DNA of 37,916 bases from assembly GCA_023431055.1 (NCBI GenBank), contig JAEYXX010000147.1, positions 1 through 37,916 of the forward strand, read 5' to 3'. Positions 1 through 9,721 of this stretch are shown piece after piece. The number at the start of each line of letters is the position of its first letter. The first letter of the stretch is position 1. Source of the stretch: Pseudomonadota bacterium. GTDB lineage: Bacteria > Pseudomonadota > Gammaproteobacteria > Pseudomonadales > Pseudomonadaceae. Below the pieces are notes generated by a model, which worked only from the letters and a program-made list of their open reading frames with translations, did not search any database and was not told the DNA's origin. Position numbers and translations under genes: made by a program.

Positions 1-22
1 ACCACCCTGTCGACCGGCGCGC

Positions 23-50
23 ATTCTACACGCCAGATCCAGCCTTGCAA
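23..50 (-). promoter_or_regulatory. rRNA-type promoter, copy proximal to the left edge
   Basis: Reading leftward, a -35 TTGCAA (45-50) is followed after 16 bases by a -10 TAGAAT (23-28) and a GC-rich discriminator GCGCGCC. This layout (16-base spacer, near-consensus -10, GCGC discriminator) is typical of stringently controlled rRNA promoters. The AT-rich stretch at about 61-95 lies just upstream and could act as an UP element. The promoter points off the window; in P. aeruginosa an rRNA operon lies next to tyrS on this side. The target is inferred, not seen. Confidence 0.65.
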
Positions 51-115
51 GCCCTTCATTCAACTTAACTTATTGATTAACAAGAAGTTTTTGAAGCGCT
101 TCATCGCTGAAGTGG

Positions 116-144
116 CGCGCATTCTACATCCAGCAGAATGCGCG
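116..144. repeat. 10-bp perfect inverted repeat overlapping the upstream promoter
   Basis: CGCGCATTCT (116-125) and AGAATGCGCG (135-144) are exact complements around a 9-base loop. The left arm contains most of the -10 element and the discriminator. The right arm ends inside the -35. There is no T-run on either side, so a simple intrinsic terminator for tyrS is unlikely. It may be chance remodelling of promoter sequence, or a structure in read-through tyrS mRNA. Confidence 0.55.
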
Positions 145-148
145 TCAA
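121..148 (-). promoter_or_regulatory. rRNA-type promoter, upstream tandem copy
   Basis: On the minus strand TTGACG (143-148) and TAGAAT (121-126) are separated by 16 bases and followed by the same GCGCGCC discriminator as the second promoter 98 bases downstream. The 15 bases around the -10 are identical in both copies (16-30 and 114-128). It starts 18 bases after the tyrS stop, so tyrS transcription may read into it unless stopped by the overlapping hairpin. Confidence 0.6.
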
Positions 149-166
149 GCTTATTTTGCAGTTTTA

Positions 167-1366
167 TTACTCGGCCTTGAGGGTGACCCGAGCAAAAGCC
201 TTCTTGCCGGCCTGACAGACATGAGTAGCACCGATCTTGAACAGGAAAGCCCGGTCGACCACTTCACCATCGACGCGCACACCACCAGAGCCCAGCAGAT
301 CACGAGCCACGGCAGCATTCTTGACCAGGCCTGCCTTATTAAGGACGGACGAGATCGGCATATCTTCAGCCGAAGCCAGCTCGACCTCAGGCAGATCCTC
401 CGGCAGCTCACCATCCTTCATGCGATTACCCGCGGAGCGGTGCGCATTGGCCGCCGCCTCTTCACCATGGAAGCGCGCAACGAGCTCTTCAGCCAGCTTG
501 ATCTTGATGTCACGCGGATTGGCGCCCTGCTCGACATCACGCTTGAATTGCTCGATCTCATCCATTGAGCGGAAGCTGAGCAACTCGAAGTAGCGCCACA
601 TCAGAGCATCAGGCATGGACACCAGCTTGTTGTACATCACGCCCGGCGCTTCCTGGATGCCCACGTAGTTACCCAGCGACTTGGACATCTTCTTCACGCC
701 ATCGAGACCTTCCAGCAACGGCATGGTGACGATGCACTGCGACTCCTGCCCATAGGCGCGCTGCAGCTCACGCCCCATCAGCAGATTGAATTTCTGATCG
801 GTGCCGCCCAGCTCGACGTCGGCCTTGAGCGCCACGGAGTCGTAGCCCTGCACCAACGGGTAGAGGAATTCGTGGATGGCGATCGGCTGATTGCTGGCGT
901 AGCGCTTGTCGAAGTCATCACGCTCGAGCATCCGCGCCACGGTGTACTGCGAAGCCAGACGGATGAAGTCAGCAGGCTTGAGCTGATCCATCCAGGTGGA
1001 GTTGAAGGCGACCTCGGTCTTGGCCGGATCGAGGATCTTGAACACCTGCTGCTTATAGGTCTCGGCGTTATCCAGCACCTGCTCGCGAGTCAGCGGCGGG
1101 CGCGTGGCACTCTTGCCGCTGGGGTCGCCGATCATCCCAGTGAAGTCACCGATCAGGAACACCACCTGATGGCCGAGCTCCTGAAACTGACGCAGCTTAT
1201 TAATAAGGACAGTATGACCGAGGTGCAGATCAGGCGCGGTCGGATCGAAACCTGCCTTGATCCGCAGCGGCTGACCACGCTTGAGCTTTTCGATCAGCTC
1301 AGCCTCAACCAGAACCTCTTCCGCACCGCGCTTGATCAGCGCCAGCTGCTCTTCAACCGACTTCAT
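167..1366 (-). CDS. tyrS: Tyrosyl-tRNA synthetase (TyrZ-type class I aaRS)
   Basis: This cytoplasmic enzyme charges tRNA-Tyr with tyrosine using ATP. The 399-residue protein shows the class I signatures: HLGH in the N-terminal Rossmann fold (about residues 48-51), KMSKS near residue 228, and a C-terminal S4 RNA-binding domain ([15 protein letters not shown]). The start is set at the ATG giving [11 protein letters not shown], which matches the usual N-terminus; the reading frame stays open 21 codons upstream, but those residues are not family-like. A promoter candidate is seen 38 bases upstream. It diverges from the M23 peptidase gene. The short KMSKS spacing fits the TyrZ type found in Pseudomonas rather than the E. 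coli TyrS type; I infer this from length and synteny. Confidence 0.96.
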   Translation of the reverse strand: MKSVEEQLALIKRGAEEVLVEAELIEKLKRGQPLRIKAGFDPTAPDLHLGHTVLINKLRQFQELGHQVVFLIGDFTGMIGDPSGKSATRPPLTREQVLDNAETYKQQVFKILDPAKTEVAFNSTWMDQLKPADFIRLASQYTVARMLERDDFDKRYASNQPIAIHEFLYPLVQGYDSVALKADVELGGTDQKFNLLMGRELQRAYGQESQCIVTMPLLEGLDGVKKMSKSLGNYVGIQEAPGVMYNKLVSMPDALMWRYFELLSFRSMDEIEQFKRDVEQGANPRDIKIKLAEELVARFHGEEAAANAHRSAGNRMKDGELPEDLPEVELASAEDMPISSVLNKAGLVKNAAVARDLLGSGGVRVDGEVVDRAFLFKIGATHVCQAGKKAFARVTLKAE

Positions 1367-1403
1367 AAAATGACTCACAGTGACCGCGTTCAAAAGGGAA
1401 CCA

Positions 1404-1431
1404 ACCATACAAGAACGCTGACAAATCACAA
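1404..1431 (-). promoter_or_regulatory. Candidate sigma-70 promoter of tyrS
   Basis: TTGTGA (1426-1431) and TATGGT (1404-1409) on the minus strand, spacer 16 bases. This places the transcript start about 30 bases before the tyrS ATG at 1366. It is pattern-based only. Confidence 0.4.
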
Positions 1432-1479
1432 GTTTTGCTCAGCGTAAGGCAGACCATGCGTCGATCATCATCTGCAGGG

Positions 1480-1508
1480 TTGCCTCCTGACGGTTTTGGT
1501 TATATTTT
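1480..1508 (+). promoter_or_regulatory. Candidate sigma-70 promoter of the M23 peptidase-anmK pair
   Basis: TTGCCT (1480-1485) is followed after 17 bases by TATTTT (1503-1508) within an unusually AT-rich stretch (1490-1560) for this genome. An alternative -10, TATATT at 1501, would give a 15-base spacer. It lies about 70 bases before the chosen ATG at 1577. Confidence 0.4.
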
Positions 1509-1576
1509 ATACAGTTAGTGCATATTCATCATGCTCTTCTTTTAATCTTCATTTTTTCACTTCCAAAAGCAGCCCT

Positions 1577-3004
1577 ATGACCTCTACATCTAAAGCGCCG
1601 CCACTCTATCCAAAAACCCATATTCTCGCGGCGAGCGGCGTGGCCGCGCTGCTTAGCCTTGCCCTTCTGGTATTTCCTTCGCGTGAAGTCGAAGCACAGA
1701 AAACCTTCCTTGACCTGGATCTGGGCAACGACGCCGAGATGGTGCTGCAGGAAAAGGATGACCTCCGAACGGGGTTACCAGTTCCAGGTGCCGCCTCGCC
1801 ATTCGCCGAGATCGAGCAAAGCACTGAAACCGCCGAGAACAGCGCAGAAGACGCTGACGACAACATCCTAGAAACAGCCGACACCACTCCTCCCTCCGAC
1901 CCCAACCACCACAACATCACGGTTAGCAATGGCGATACCCTTTCTACCGTATTCGCCAAGGTCGGCCTGAGCGCTAATGACCTTCATGAAGCGCTCAACA
2001 GCACAAAGGACGCCAAGCAGTTCAGCCGCCTGAAAGTTGGCCAGGTGCTCGAGTTCGAACTGAATGAAGACGGCAAGCTAAAGAATCTGCAAAGCAAGCT
2101 CAGTGACCTGGAAACCATTCGCCTGAGCCGTACCGACAACGGCTTCCAGTTCGAGCGCGATCAGGTCAAGCCCGAGGTGGTGACAAGCTATAGCCGCGGC
2201 GTGATCAACAGTTCGCTGTTTCTCTCTGCAAAACGCGCCGGTCTGTCGCATAGCCTGACCATGGACCTGGCCAACGTCTTCGGCTACGACATCGACTTCG
2301 CCATGGATATTCGCGAAGGCGACGAATTCGAAGTGATCTATGAAGAGAAGGTGGTGAACGGCAAACGCGTCGGCACCGGCAACATTCTCTCGGCGCGCTT
2401 CACCAACCGCGGCAAGACCTACACAGCGGTGCGTTACACCAACAAGCAGGGCACCACCAGCTACTACAACGCCAATGGCGAAAGCATGCGTAAGGCGTTC
2501 ATCCGCACACCGGTGGACTTCGCGCGCATCAGCTCGCGTTTCTCCACTGGCCGCAAGCATCCGATCCTGAACAAGATTCGTGCGCACAAGGGTGTCGATT
2601 ATGCTGCGCCACGAGGCACACCGATCAAGGCAGCCGGTGACGGCCGCGTGACCCTGGCCGGCCGCAACGGCGGTTACGGCAATACCGTGATCATTCAGCA
2701 TGGCCAGCGCTATCGTACGCTCTACGCGCACATGCAAGGCTTCGCCAAGGGCATTCGTAACGGTGCGAACGTCAAGCAAGGCCAGATCATCGGGTATATC
2801 GGCACCACCGGTCTGTCCACCGGACCTCACCTGCACTACGAGTTCCAGGTCAACGGTGTACACGTCGACCCACTCAGCCAGAAGCTGCCGATGGCCGACC
2901 CCATTGCCGCGAGCGAGAAGCAACGCTTCATGCAGCTGAGCAAGCCGCTAATGGCACGCATGGACCAGGAAAAGGCCACCATGCTGGCCGCCAACCAGCA
3001 GTAA
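1577..3004 (+). CDS. M23 (LytM-type) peptidoglycan DD-endopeptidase, MepM-like
   Basis: This 475-residue envelope protein probably cuts peptide cross-links in peptidoglycan to allow wall growth. It opens with a short cytoplasmic tail and one membrane segment or uncleaved signal (HILAASGVAALLSLALLVF). A LysM/OapA-like region follows (ITVSNGDTLSTVFAKVG ... LKVGQVLEFEL). The C-terminal M23 domain carries the zinc ligands HKGVDY (His337, Asp341) and GPHLHYEF near residue 425. The ATG at 1577 gives MTSTSKAPPLYPKTH; an earlier in-frame ATG at 1496 would add 27 residues ahead of the signal and overlaps the likely promoter. Only 3 bases separate it from anmK, so the two are probably cotranscribed, joining wall cleavage with muropeptide recycling. 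Confidence 0.9.
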   Translation: MTSTSKAPPLYPKTHILAASGVAALLSLALLVFPSREVEAQKTFLDLDLGNDAEMVLQEKDDLRTGLPVPGAASPFAEIEQSTETAENSAEDADDNILETADTTPPSDPNHHNITVSNGDTLSTVFAKVGLSANDLHEALNSTKDAKQFSRLKVGQVLEFELNEDGKLKNLQSKLSDLETIRLSRTDNGFQFERDQVKPEVVTSYSRGVINSSLFLSAKRAGLSHSLTMDLANVFGYDIDFAMDIREGDEFEVIYEEKVVNGKRVGTGNILSARFTNRGKTYTAVRYTNKQGTTSYYNANGESMRKAFIRTPVDFARISSRFSTGRKHPILNKIRAHKGVDYAAPRGTPIKAAGDGRVTLAGRNGGYGNTVIIQHGQRYRTLYAHMQGFAKGIRNGANVKQGQIIGYIGTTGLSTGPHLHYEFQVNGVHVDPLSQKLPMADPIAASEKQRFMQLSKPLMARMDQEKATMLAANQQ

Positions 3005-4099
<1,095 letters not shown>

Positions 4100-4106
4100 A
4101 AACGAA

Positions 4107-4131
4107 AACGCCGCGCATCGAGCGCGGCGTT
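4107..4131. terminator. Bidirectional intrinsic terminator between anmK and erpA
   Basis: A 10-bp perfect stem AACGCCGCGC / GCGCGGCGTT with a 5-base loop. On the minus strand it is followed by TTCGTTTTC, a reasonable T-run for erpA. On the plus strand only TTGT follows, so it serves erpA best. Confidence 0.8.
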
Positions 4132-4148
4132 GTCATGAAATGACGGCT

Positions 4149-4499
4149 TCAGATCGAGAAGGACGAGCCGCAGCCACAGGTTGTAGTGGCGTTGGGGTTC
4201 TTGATCACGAAGCGCGATCCTTCCAATCCTTCCTGATAATCGACCTCGGAGCCCACCAGATATTGGAAGCTCATGGCATCGACCACCAGGCTGACGCCCT
4301 CACGCTCGACGATGGTGTCGTCTTCGGCCACATCCTCATCGAAGGTGAAGCCATACTGAAAGCCAGAGCAACCGCCGCCCGTGACGAACACGCGCAGCTT
4401 AAGGCGTGGATTGCCTTCTTCATCGACCAGGGTCTTCACCTTGCTGGCCGCCCCTTGGGTGAAGTGCAAGGGGGCAGGGGTGAAGGTTTCGACGCTCAT
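4149..4499 (-). CDS. erpA: A-type iron-sulfur carrier protein ErpA
   Basis: ErpA passes Fe-S clusters from the ISC machinery to apo-proteins, including IspG/IspH of isoprenoid synthesis. The 116-residue protein has the three conserved cysteines: Cys44 in [11 protein letters not shown] and Cys108/Cys110 in the terminal CGCGSSFSI. The ATG at 4499 ([13 protein letters not shown]) has a GGGAG ribosome site 8 bases upstream. A 9-codon upstream extension is open but lacks support. A 127-base gap separates it from the bactofilin gene on the same strand, so it likely has its own promoter, though none is clear. Confidence 0.95.
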   Translation of the reverse strand: MSVETFTPAPLHFTQGAASKVKTLVDEEGNPRLKLRVFVTGGGCSGFQYGFTFDEDVAEDDTIVEREGVSLVVDAMSFQYLVGSEVDYQEGLEGSRFVIKNPNATTTCGCGSSFSI

Positions 4500-4626
4500 G
4501 CTATAACTCCCGGCGCCATGCGCCACACTGCGTTAGCAGGTTTTGAAAGCCACCTGCGCTGCCTGGCCATCATCAACGACAGCCTGCTGGGCACGCATTA
4601 TCCGCTTGCCCTACAAAATTGGTCAA

Positions 4627-5037
4627 CTATTGCTCGACTTCCAGCGATGCCGGAAGCTCAAGTGGACGCTCGCCATCCTTGAGGTGGCACAGGCGCCCTT
4701 CGATCTGCGCGCCCATGGCCATTTCCATCAGGCCGTAGTGCAGATTGCCGCGCACCCGTGAACGGGCCCCCAGCTCCAGATGCCCACTGGCGAACACATC
4801 CCCATTGACCTCCCCATCGATCACGATATGGGGTGCACGTATCTCACCTTCAACCACGCCTCCAACACTGACGCGCACCAGCCCTTCGGTGGCCAGCAGG
4901 TTACCGGTGACCCGACCATCGACCTGCACTGCGCCCTGAAAGCGCATGTCGCCTACCAGCTCGGCACCCGCGGCAATCAGACTGGTCTTGCCGCTGAAAC
5001 GCTGCAGGTCGGGCTTGGTCTTGTCTTTACTCCACAT
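4627..5037 (-). CDS. Bactofilin (polymer-forming cytoskeletal protein, DUF583)
   Basis: This 136-residue protein has the bactofilin beta-helix pattern: regularly spaced short strands with small and hydrophobic residues (LVGDMRFQGAVQVDGRVTGN, VEGEIRAPHIVIDGEVNG). Bactofilins self-assemble without nucleotide into membrane-linked filaments that place wall enzymes or appendages. No transmembrane segment is present; membrane attachment could come from the neighbouring DUF6776 protein. It overlaps that gene by 11 bases, so translation is coupled. ATG start with a GGAG-like site inside the upstream gene. Its specific role in Pseudomonas is not known to me. Confidence 0.88.
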   Translation of the reverse strand: MWSKDKTKPDLQRFSGKTSLIAAGAELVGDMRFQGAVQVDGRVTGNLLATEGLVRVSVGGVVEGEIRAPHIVIDGEVNGDVFASGHLELGARSRVRGNLHYGLMEMAMGAQIEGRLCHLKDGERPLELPASLEVEQ

Positions 5038-5770
5038 GGGGGGTTATCGCTCCTGATTTTATCCATTCGAATGTACGGCTCAGCGGCTTGTCGCCTTCGA
5101 CCTCTGCCTGAACCTTGACCTGACGCGGCTCGAAGCCCTCAGGCAGTTGTAATTCGCCAAAGCGCCCGGCTTCGGGAAAAGACTGAAAGTGCTTGAAAGA
5201 GAACGGGATACGGCTCTCGCTCACCTCGTCGGACAGCGCCGCGAGTTCCAGCGTGGCCGGTTGTCCATTCTGCTGACCTTCGACCGTGATACGCAGCCGC
5301 CCTTGCAAGGCCTCATCACTGGCACCAACCCGACTCATCAGCAGCTTGTAGCGAAAACGCAGAGGCTCTTCCGTGGCTTGCAGTTCGAAGGCGCGAATGC
5401 GCATACCTTCGCGGCGACTGGCCGGTGCCAGTACGCCCTTGTAGAAAGCCAGATCCTGCTGCTGCTTGAAAATCTGCTCCTCCAAGAGCTTGATGGTCCG
5501 CCGATTCTGCTCCATGGCCTGCTGCGTAACCTTGTCACTGCTGCCGACCACGGCGAGCCGCTGACGCAACAGCTCCAGCTCCTGGTCCTGCTCGGCAAGC
5601 CGAGTCAGTAATGCGCGCGTATCCTCAGGCGCTGGCTGGGGCTGCATCTGCGGCCAATACCAACCCAGAGCAAAGGCACCCGGCACAGCGAGCACCAGCA
5701 AGAGCAGCAAGCAGCGGCGCCTGCGCTCTCGACGCGGATCGCTGAGGCGGACCTCCCAGCCCGGTGTCAC
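5027..5770 (-). CDS. DUF6776-type membrane protein with coiled coil
   Basis: Function unknown. The 247-residue protein starts at a GTG overlapping the argC stop by 4 bases (GTGA). It has a basic N-terminus (RRERRRR), one transmembrane helix ([20 protein letters not shown], about residues 20-39), a heptad-rich coiled coil (about 55-105) and a C-terminal beta-rich domain ([12 protein letters not shown] ... [21 protein letters not shown]). The topology is consistent with a cytoplasmic tail and a periplasmic coiled coil. Gene coupling to the bactofilin on one side and argC on the other suggests it anchors or partners the bactofilin; this is inference from operon structure only. Confidence 0.8.
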   Translation of the reverse strand: MTPGWEVRLSDPRRERRRRCLLLLLVLAVPGAFALGWYWPQMQPQPAPEDTRALLTRLAEQDQELELLRQRLAVVGSSDKVTQQAMEQNRRTIKLLEEQIFKQQQDLAFYKGVLAPASRREGMRIRAFELQATEEPLRFRYKLLMSRVGASDEALQGRLRITVEGQQNGQPATLELAALSDEVSESRIPFSFKHFQSFPEAGRFGELQLPEGFEPRQVKVQAEVEGDKPLSRTFEWIKSGAITPHVE

Positions 5771-6801
5771 GGCAGCAGGGCCGCGTGCGACAGACCAAGA
5801 CGTTCGTCGAGACCGAAGAGGATGTTCATGTTCTGCACGGCCTGACCGGAGGCGCCCTTGACCAGGTTGTCGATCACCGACAGCACCACTACCAGATCAC
5901 CACCCTGCGGGCGGTGCACGGCGATGCGGCAAACGTTGCCACCGCGCACACTGCGGGTTTCCGGGTGGCTGCCGGCCGGCATCACGTCGACGAAGGGCTC
6001 GCCGGCGTAGCGCCTCTCGAACAGCGCCTGGAGATCGACCGAGGTGTCGGCCACACGTGCATACAGGGTCGCGTGGATGCCGCGAATCATCGGCGTCAGG
6101 TGCGGCACGAAGGTCAGACCGACGTCGCCGCCAGCAGCCTGGCGAAGGCCCTGGCGAATTTCCGGCAGGTGACGATGGCCCTTGACCGAGTAGGCCTTCA
6201 TGCTCTCGCCTGCCTCACAGAACAGCGAGCCAACGCTGGCACCACGGCCGGCGCCACTGACGCCACTCTTGCAGTCGGCGATCAGGCTGCTTGCATCGGC
6301 CAGGCCGGCTTCCAGCAGAGGGATGAGACCAAGCTGAGTCGCGGTCGGGTAGCAGCCTGGAACGGCAATCAGACGCGCCGCCTTGATCGCCTCACGATTG
6401 ACTTCGGGCAGGCCGTACACAGCTTCGCTCAACAGCTCGGGCGCGCCGTGCGGCTGGCCGTACCACTTAGCCCACTCCTCGGCGTCCTGCAGGCGGAAGT
6501 CGGCGGACAGGTCGATCACCCGCGTGCCTGCGGCCAACAACTCGCCCGCCAGTGCATGGGCCACGCCGTGCGGGGTGGCGAAAAACACCACATCACAGGC
6601 ACCCAGGGTGGCGACATCCGGCACGCTGAAGGCCAGCTCCGGATAGTGGCCGCGCAGGTTGGGGTACATTTCATCGACGCGCAGGCCGGCCTCGGAGCGG
6701 GAAGTGATCACGGTCACTTCTGCCTGCGGGTGTTGCGCCAGCAGACGCAGCAGTTCGACACCGGTGTAGCCCGTGCCGCCGACGATACCGACCTTGATCA
6801 T
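5767..6801 (-). CDS. argC: N-acetyl-gamma-glutamyl-phosphate reductase
   Basis: ArgC reduces N-acetylglutamyl-5-phosphate to the semialdehyde with NADPH, the third step of arginine synthesis. The 344-residue protein has the NADP-binding [10 protein letters not shown] at its N-terminus, the catalytic cysteine in [16 protein letters not shown] (about residue 149), and the substrate-binding region KGHRHLPEI. The ATG at 6801 has an AAGGGG ribosome site 6 bases upstream. The frame is open a further 40 codons upstream, but that part is not family-like. It heads the argC-DUF6776-bactofilin operon and diverges from hemJ. Confidence 0.96.
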   Translation of the reverse strand: MIKVGIVGGTGYTGVELLRLLAQHPQAEVTVITSRSEAGLRVDEMYPNLRGHYPELAFSVPDVATLGACDVVFFATPHGVAHALAGELLAAGTRVIDLSADFRLQDAEEWAKWYGQPHGAPELLSEAVYGLPEVNREAIKAARLIAVPGCYPTATQLGLIPLLEAGLADASSLIADCKSGVSGAGRGASVGSLFCEAGESMKAYSVKGHRHLPEIRQGLRQAAGGDVGLTFVPHLTPMIRGIHATLYARVADTSVDLQALFERRYAGEPFVDVMPAGSHPETRSVRGGNVCRIAVHRPQGGDLVVVLSVIDNLVKGASGQAVQNMNILFGLDERLGLSHAALLP

Positions 6802-6935
6802 CACATGCCCCTTTGCAAAAGCCATTGGAAAGCTGCCGATGATAAAGCCGCATCGGCCAAGCGCCAAACCCGGAGGTGACGCAGACCGTGGCCTGCCTCT
6901 ACTATCGAGACCATTTTTCATCGCGAGAGGCGAAA

Positions 6936-7364
6936 ATGCTCTATCTCTGGCTCAAGGCTCTGCACATCATCGCCATAGTCTGCTGGTTCGCCGGCCTGTT
7001 CTATCTGCCGCGTCTGTTCGTCTACCACGCCATGAGCAGCGATGCCGCCAGTCACGACCGTTTCTGCGTCATGGAGCGCAAGCTCTATCGGGGCATCATG
7101 ATGCCGTCGATGATCGCTACCCTGGCCCTGGGCATCTGGCTGCTCAGCCTCAATTCGGCTTACTACTTCAGCCAGGGCTGGATGCACGCCAAGCTGACCC
7201 TGGTAGTGGCGCTGGTGATCTATCACCACCTGTGCGGCGCGCAGCTCAAGCGCTTTGCCCGTGGCGAGAACCGCCGCAGTCACGTGTTCTATCGTTGGTT
7301 CAATGAAGCGCCGGTGCTGGCCCTGCTGGGGATCGTAATCCTGGTCGTCGTCCGCCCCTTCTGA
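6936..7364 (+). CDS. hemJ: Protoporphyrinogen IX oxidase HemJ
   Basis: HemJ is the membrane enzyme that oxidises protoporphyrinogen IX to protoporphyrin IX in bacteria lacking HemG or HemY. The 142-residue protein is all helical, with four membrane spans, and conserves the N-terminal motif [19 protein letters not shown] with its histidine, followed by RLFVYH. The ATG at 6936 has a GAGAGG site 5 bases upstream; an upstream in-frame ATG at 6876 would add a soluble tail untypical of the family. The next gene starts 10 bases downstream, so cotranscription is likely. Confidence 0.9.
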   Translation: MLYLWLKALHIIAIVCWFAGLFYLPRLFVYHAMSSDAASHDRFCVMERKLYRGIMMPSMIATLALGIWLLSLNSAYYFSQGWMHAKLTLVVALVIYHHLCGAQLKRFARGENRRSHVFYRWFNEAPVLALLGIVILVVVRPF

Positions 7365-7374
7365 GGAGTTCGCC

Positions 7375-8337
7375 ATGTCTCTGCCCGCCCTGCTCGAACA
7401 TCGCCTGCGCCTGCCACTGGTGGCTGCGCCGATGTTCCTGGTATCCAACCCGGCACTGGTCAGTGCCTGCTGCAACAGCGGCATCGTCGGCAGCTTTCCG
7501 GCACTGAACCAGCGTGAGAGCGCCGGTTTCGCTGCCTGGCTCGAGGAAATCGAAGCCAGCCTCTCGGCTGACGCCGCGCCCTTCGCCGTCAACCTGATCG
7601 TGCATAACAGCAATCCACGGCTGCAGGCGGACCTGGCCATCTGCGTCGAACGCCGCGTGCCCATCGTCATCACCAGCCTGGGCGCAGTGAAGGAAGTGGT
7701 CGATGCCGTGCACAGCTACGGTGGCCTGGTGTTCCATGACGTGACCACCCGCCGCCACGCGGAAAAGGCCGCCGAGGCTGGCGTGGATGGGCTGATCGCC
7801 GTAGCCGCCGGCGCTGGCGGCCACGCCGGCACCTGGAGCCCCTTCGCCCTGTTGGCCGAGATTCGCCAGTTCTTCGACAAGACCGTGCTGCTGTCCGGCT
7901 GCCTCAACCACGGCCACGAAATTCTCGCAGCCCAGTTGCTCGGCGCCGATCTGGCCTACATGGGCACCCGCTTCATCGCCACCACCGAGAACAATGCCTC
8001 GGCCGACTACAAGCAGATGATCCTCGATGCACGAGCCGCCGACATCATCCACACGCCCGCCGTGTCCGGCGTACCGGCCAGTTTCATGCGCCAAAGCCTG
8101 GAGCAGGCCGGCTATGACCTGAAACAGCTGCAGAACAAAGGCGATATCAATTACGGCGAGAAACTCAAGCCAATGGACGAAGAAGCCAAGGCCTGGAAAA
8201 CCGTATGGTCGGCCGGCCAGGGCGTCGGCGGCATCGACGATCTGCCCTCGGTGCAGGAGCTGGTAGCGCGGCTCGACAACGAGTACCGCGCCGCGCTGAC
8301 ACGCTGCCAGCAGTTGGGGCAACGCTGGCCACGATGA
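7375..8337 (+). CDS. Nitronate monooxygenase (class I, NMO/2-nitropropane dioxygenase family)
   Basis: This FMN-dependent TIM-barrel enzyme oxidises alkyl nitronates such as propionate-3-nitronate, a detoxification role. The 320-residue protein shows the N-terminal LPLVAAPMFLVSNP, the phosphate/FMN-binding AVAAGAGGHAGTWSPF (about residues 142-157) and GADLAYMGTRFIAT near residue 184. A GAGGAG ribosome site lies 6 bases before the ATG. It overlaps the downstream PLP-enzyme gene by 4 bases (ATGA). The physiological substrate is not shown by the sequence. Confidence 0.88.
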   Translation: MSLPALLEHRLRLPLVAAPMFLVSNPALVSACCNSGIVGSFPALNQRESAGFAAWLEEIEASLSADAAPFAVNLIVHNSNPRLQADLAICVERRVPIVITSLGAVKEVVDAVHSYGGLVFHDVTTRRHAEKAAEAGVDGLIAVAAGAGGHAGTWSPFALLAEIRQFFDKTVLLSGCLNHGHEILAAQLLGADLAYMGTRFIATTENNASADYKQMILDARAADIIHTPAVSGVPASFMRQSLEQAGYDLKQLQNKGDINYGEKLKPMDEEAKAWKTVWSAGQGVGGIDDLPSVQELVARLDNEYRAALTRCQQLGQRWPR

Positions 8338-9596
8338 AGCGTCGCCACCTGCTGGGGCTGGGCGCGCTTGGACTACTTGGCGGCTGGGCGCTGCGCCCGG
8401 CAGATCAGGGTCGTGCGCATGACGCCTACTTCGCCGAGCTCAACCGGCAGTTGCAGCGCGATGGTGAAGGCGTACCCACCTTGCTGCTCGACCTCGACCG
8501 GCTCGACGCCAATGCCGATCTGCTGGCGGCACGCCTGGCTGGACGCTTCCAACTGCGCCTGGTCGCCAAGTCCCTGGCCAGCACCGGCCTGCTGGAGTAC
8601 CTGGCCAAGCGCCTGCAAACCCAGCGCTTCATGGTCTTCCATCAGCCGCAGCTCAATCGCCTGGCCAGAAGTTTCCCGCAGGCCGACCTGCTGCTGGGCA
8701 AGCCCATGGCGGTTGCCGCCGCGCTGAACTTCTATCGCCAGCTGCCACGTCATCTCGTTTTCGATCCCGATCTCCAGGTGACCTGGCTCATCGACAGCGA
8801 ACAACGCATGACGCAGTACGCCGAACTGGCCAAGGCGCTGGGACGGCCACTGCGCATCGCACTGGAGATCGACATCGGTCTCGAGCGCGGCGGCTTCGCC
8901 ACAGCGCAGGTTCTGACTCAGGCAATGCGGCAGCTTGGTCGACTACCGGGCCTGCAGCTGCAAGGGCTGATGGGTTACGACGCGCATGTCGCCCATAACC
9001 CACCCTGGCAAGATCAGAGCAGAGCGTTCAACGAGGCCGACACGCGTTATCACCAGTTTATCGCCAGCGCCCGGGCGTTCAGCGAGCTATGGCCGACCGC
9101 GCCGCTGCTAAATGGCGGGGGCAGCCTGACCTACTTGCTGCACAGCCAGCAGCAAAGTTCGCTCAATGAGGTCGCCGTCGGTTCTGCCTTGCTCAAGCCT
9201 GCGGAGTTCGATACGCCATTGCTGCAGGCGCATCAGCCAGCGCTGTGGATCGCCAGCCCGGTACTCAAGGCGCTCGACGGCGCGCTGCCCTACCTGCAGT
9301 CGCTGCAACCGCTGATCGCAGCCTGGAACCCCAACCGCCAGCACGCCTACTACCTCTACGGCGGTCGCTGGCCAGCGCAGCCCGTCTCACCAGCAGGGCT
9401 CGACTTTGACCAACTCTACGGCCGCAGCGCCAATCAGGAACGCCTGATCGGCAGCGCCGCCACCCGGCTGACGAATCAGGACTGGGTATTTCTGCGCCCC
9501 GCGATCAGCGAACGCCTGCTCGGCGATTTCAGCGAAATACGTCTACTACGCCGCGGCCAACTGGTCGGCCGCTGGAGCACAATAGGCAACGCCTGA
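8334..9596 (+). CDS. Probable exported PLP enzyme, alanine racemase-N / D-threonine aldolase-D-serine dehydratase-like
   Basis: The 420-residue protein has a fold-type III PLP barrel: VPTLLLDLDRLDANADLLA followed by LRLVAKSLASTGLLEYL, where the lysine of VAKS is the expected Schiff-base residue, and LEIDIGLERGGF. The C-terminal half (LNGGGSLTYLL ... NEVAVGSALLKP) continues the DSD1-like pattern. The start overlaps the previous stop (ATGA) and gives MKRRHLLGLGALGLLGGWAL, a twin-arginine-like leader, so the protein may cross the membrane folded with cofactor. The substrate is unknown; D-amino acids or beta-hydroxy amino acids are plausible from the family. Translational coupling to the nitronate monooxygenase is clear. 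Confidence 0.75.
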   Translation: MKRRHLLGLGALGLLGGWALRPADQGRAHDAYFAELNRQLQRDGEGVPTLLLDLDRLDANADLLAARLAGRFQLRLVAKSLASTGLLEYLAKRLQTQRFMVFHQPQLNRLARSFPQADLLLGKPMAVAAALNFYRQLPRHLVFDPDLQVTWLIDSEQRMTQYAELAKALGRPLRIALEIDIGLERGGFATAQVLTQAMRQLGRLPGLQLQGLMGYDAHVAHNPPWQDQSRAFNEADTRYHQFIASARAFSELWPTAPLLNGGGSLTYLLHSQQQSSLNEVAVGSALLKPAEFDTPLLQAHQPALWIASPVLKALDGALPYLQSLQPLIAAWNPNRQHAYYLYGGRWPAQPVSPAGLDFDQLYGRSANQERLIGSAATRLTNQDWVFLRPAISERLLGDFSEIRLLRRGQLVGRWSTIGNA

Positions 9597-9721
9597 AATT
9601 CCTCGACTGCGGCACTTCAGGCCGCTTGTATATTGGCCTCACGGCACTCTAGGCTTATGCCTCGCTCGTTGCTGAACAGACGCCTCACTCCTCCTCACTT
9701 CCCGCCGACAAGGAAGCTCGC

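Noticed and set aside
1439..1471. A 10-codon minus-strand ORF (MMIDAWSALR) with AGGAGG upstream, before tyrS
   Set aside because: The ribosome site is 11 bases away, it contains no Tyr codon, and the better tyrS promoter candidate lies downstream of it.
9592..9625. Terminator after the PLP-enzyme gene (GCGGC/GCCGC, or CCTGAA/TTCAGG)
   Set aside because: The two short stems compete, each is only 5-6 bp, and no T-run follows.
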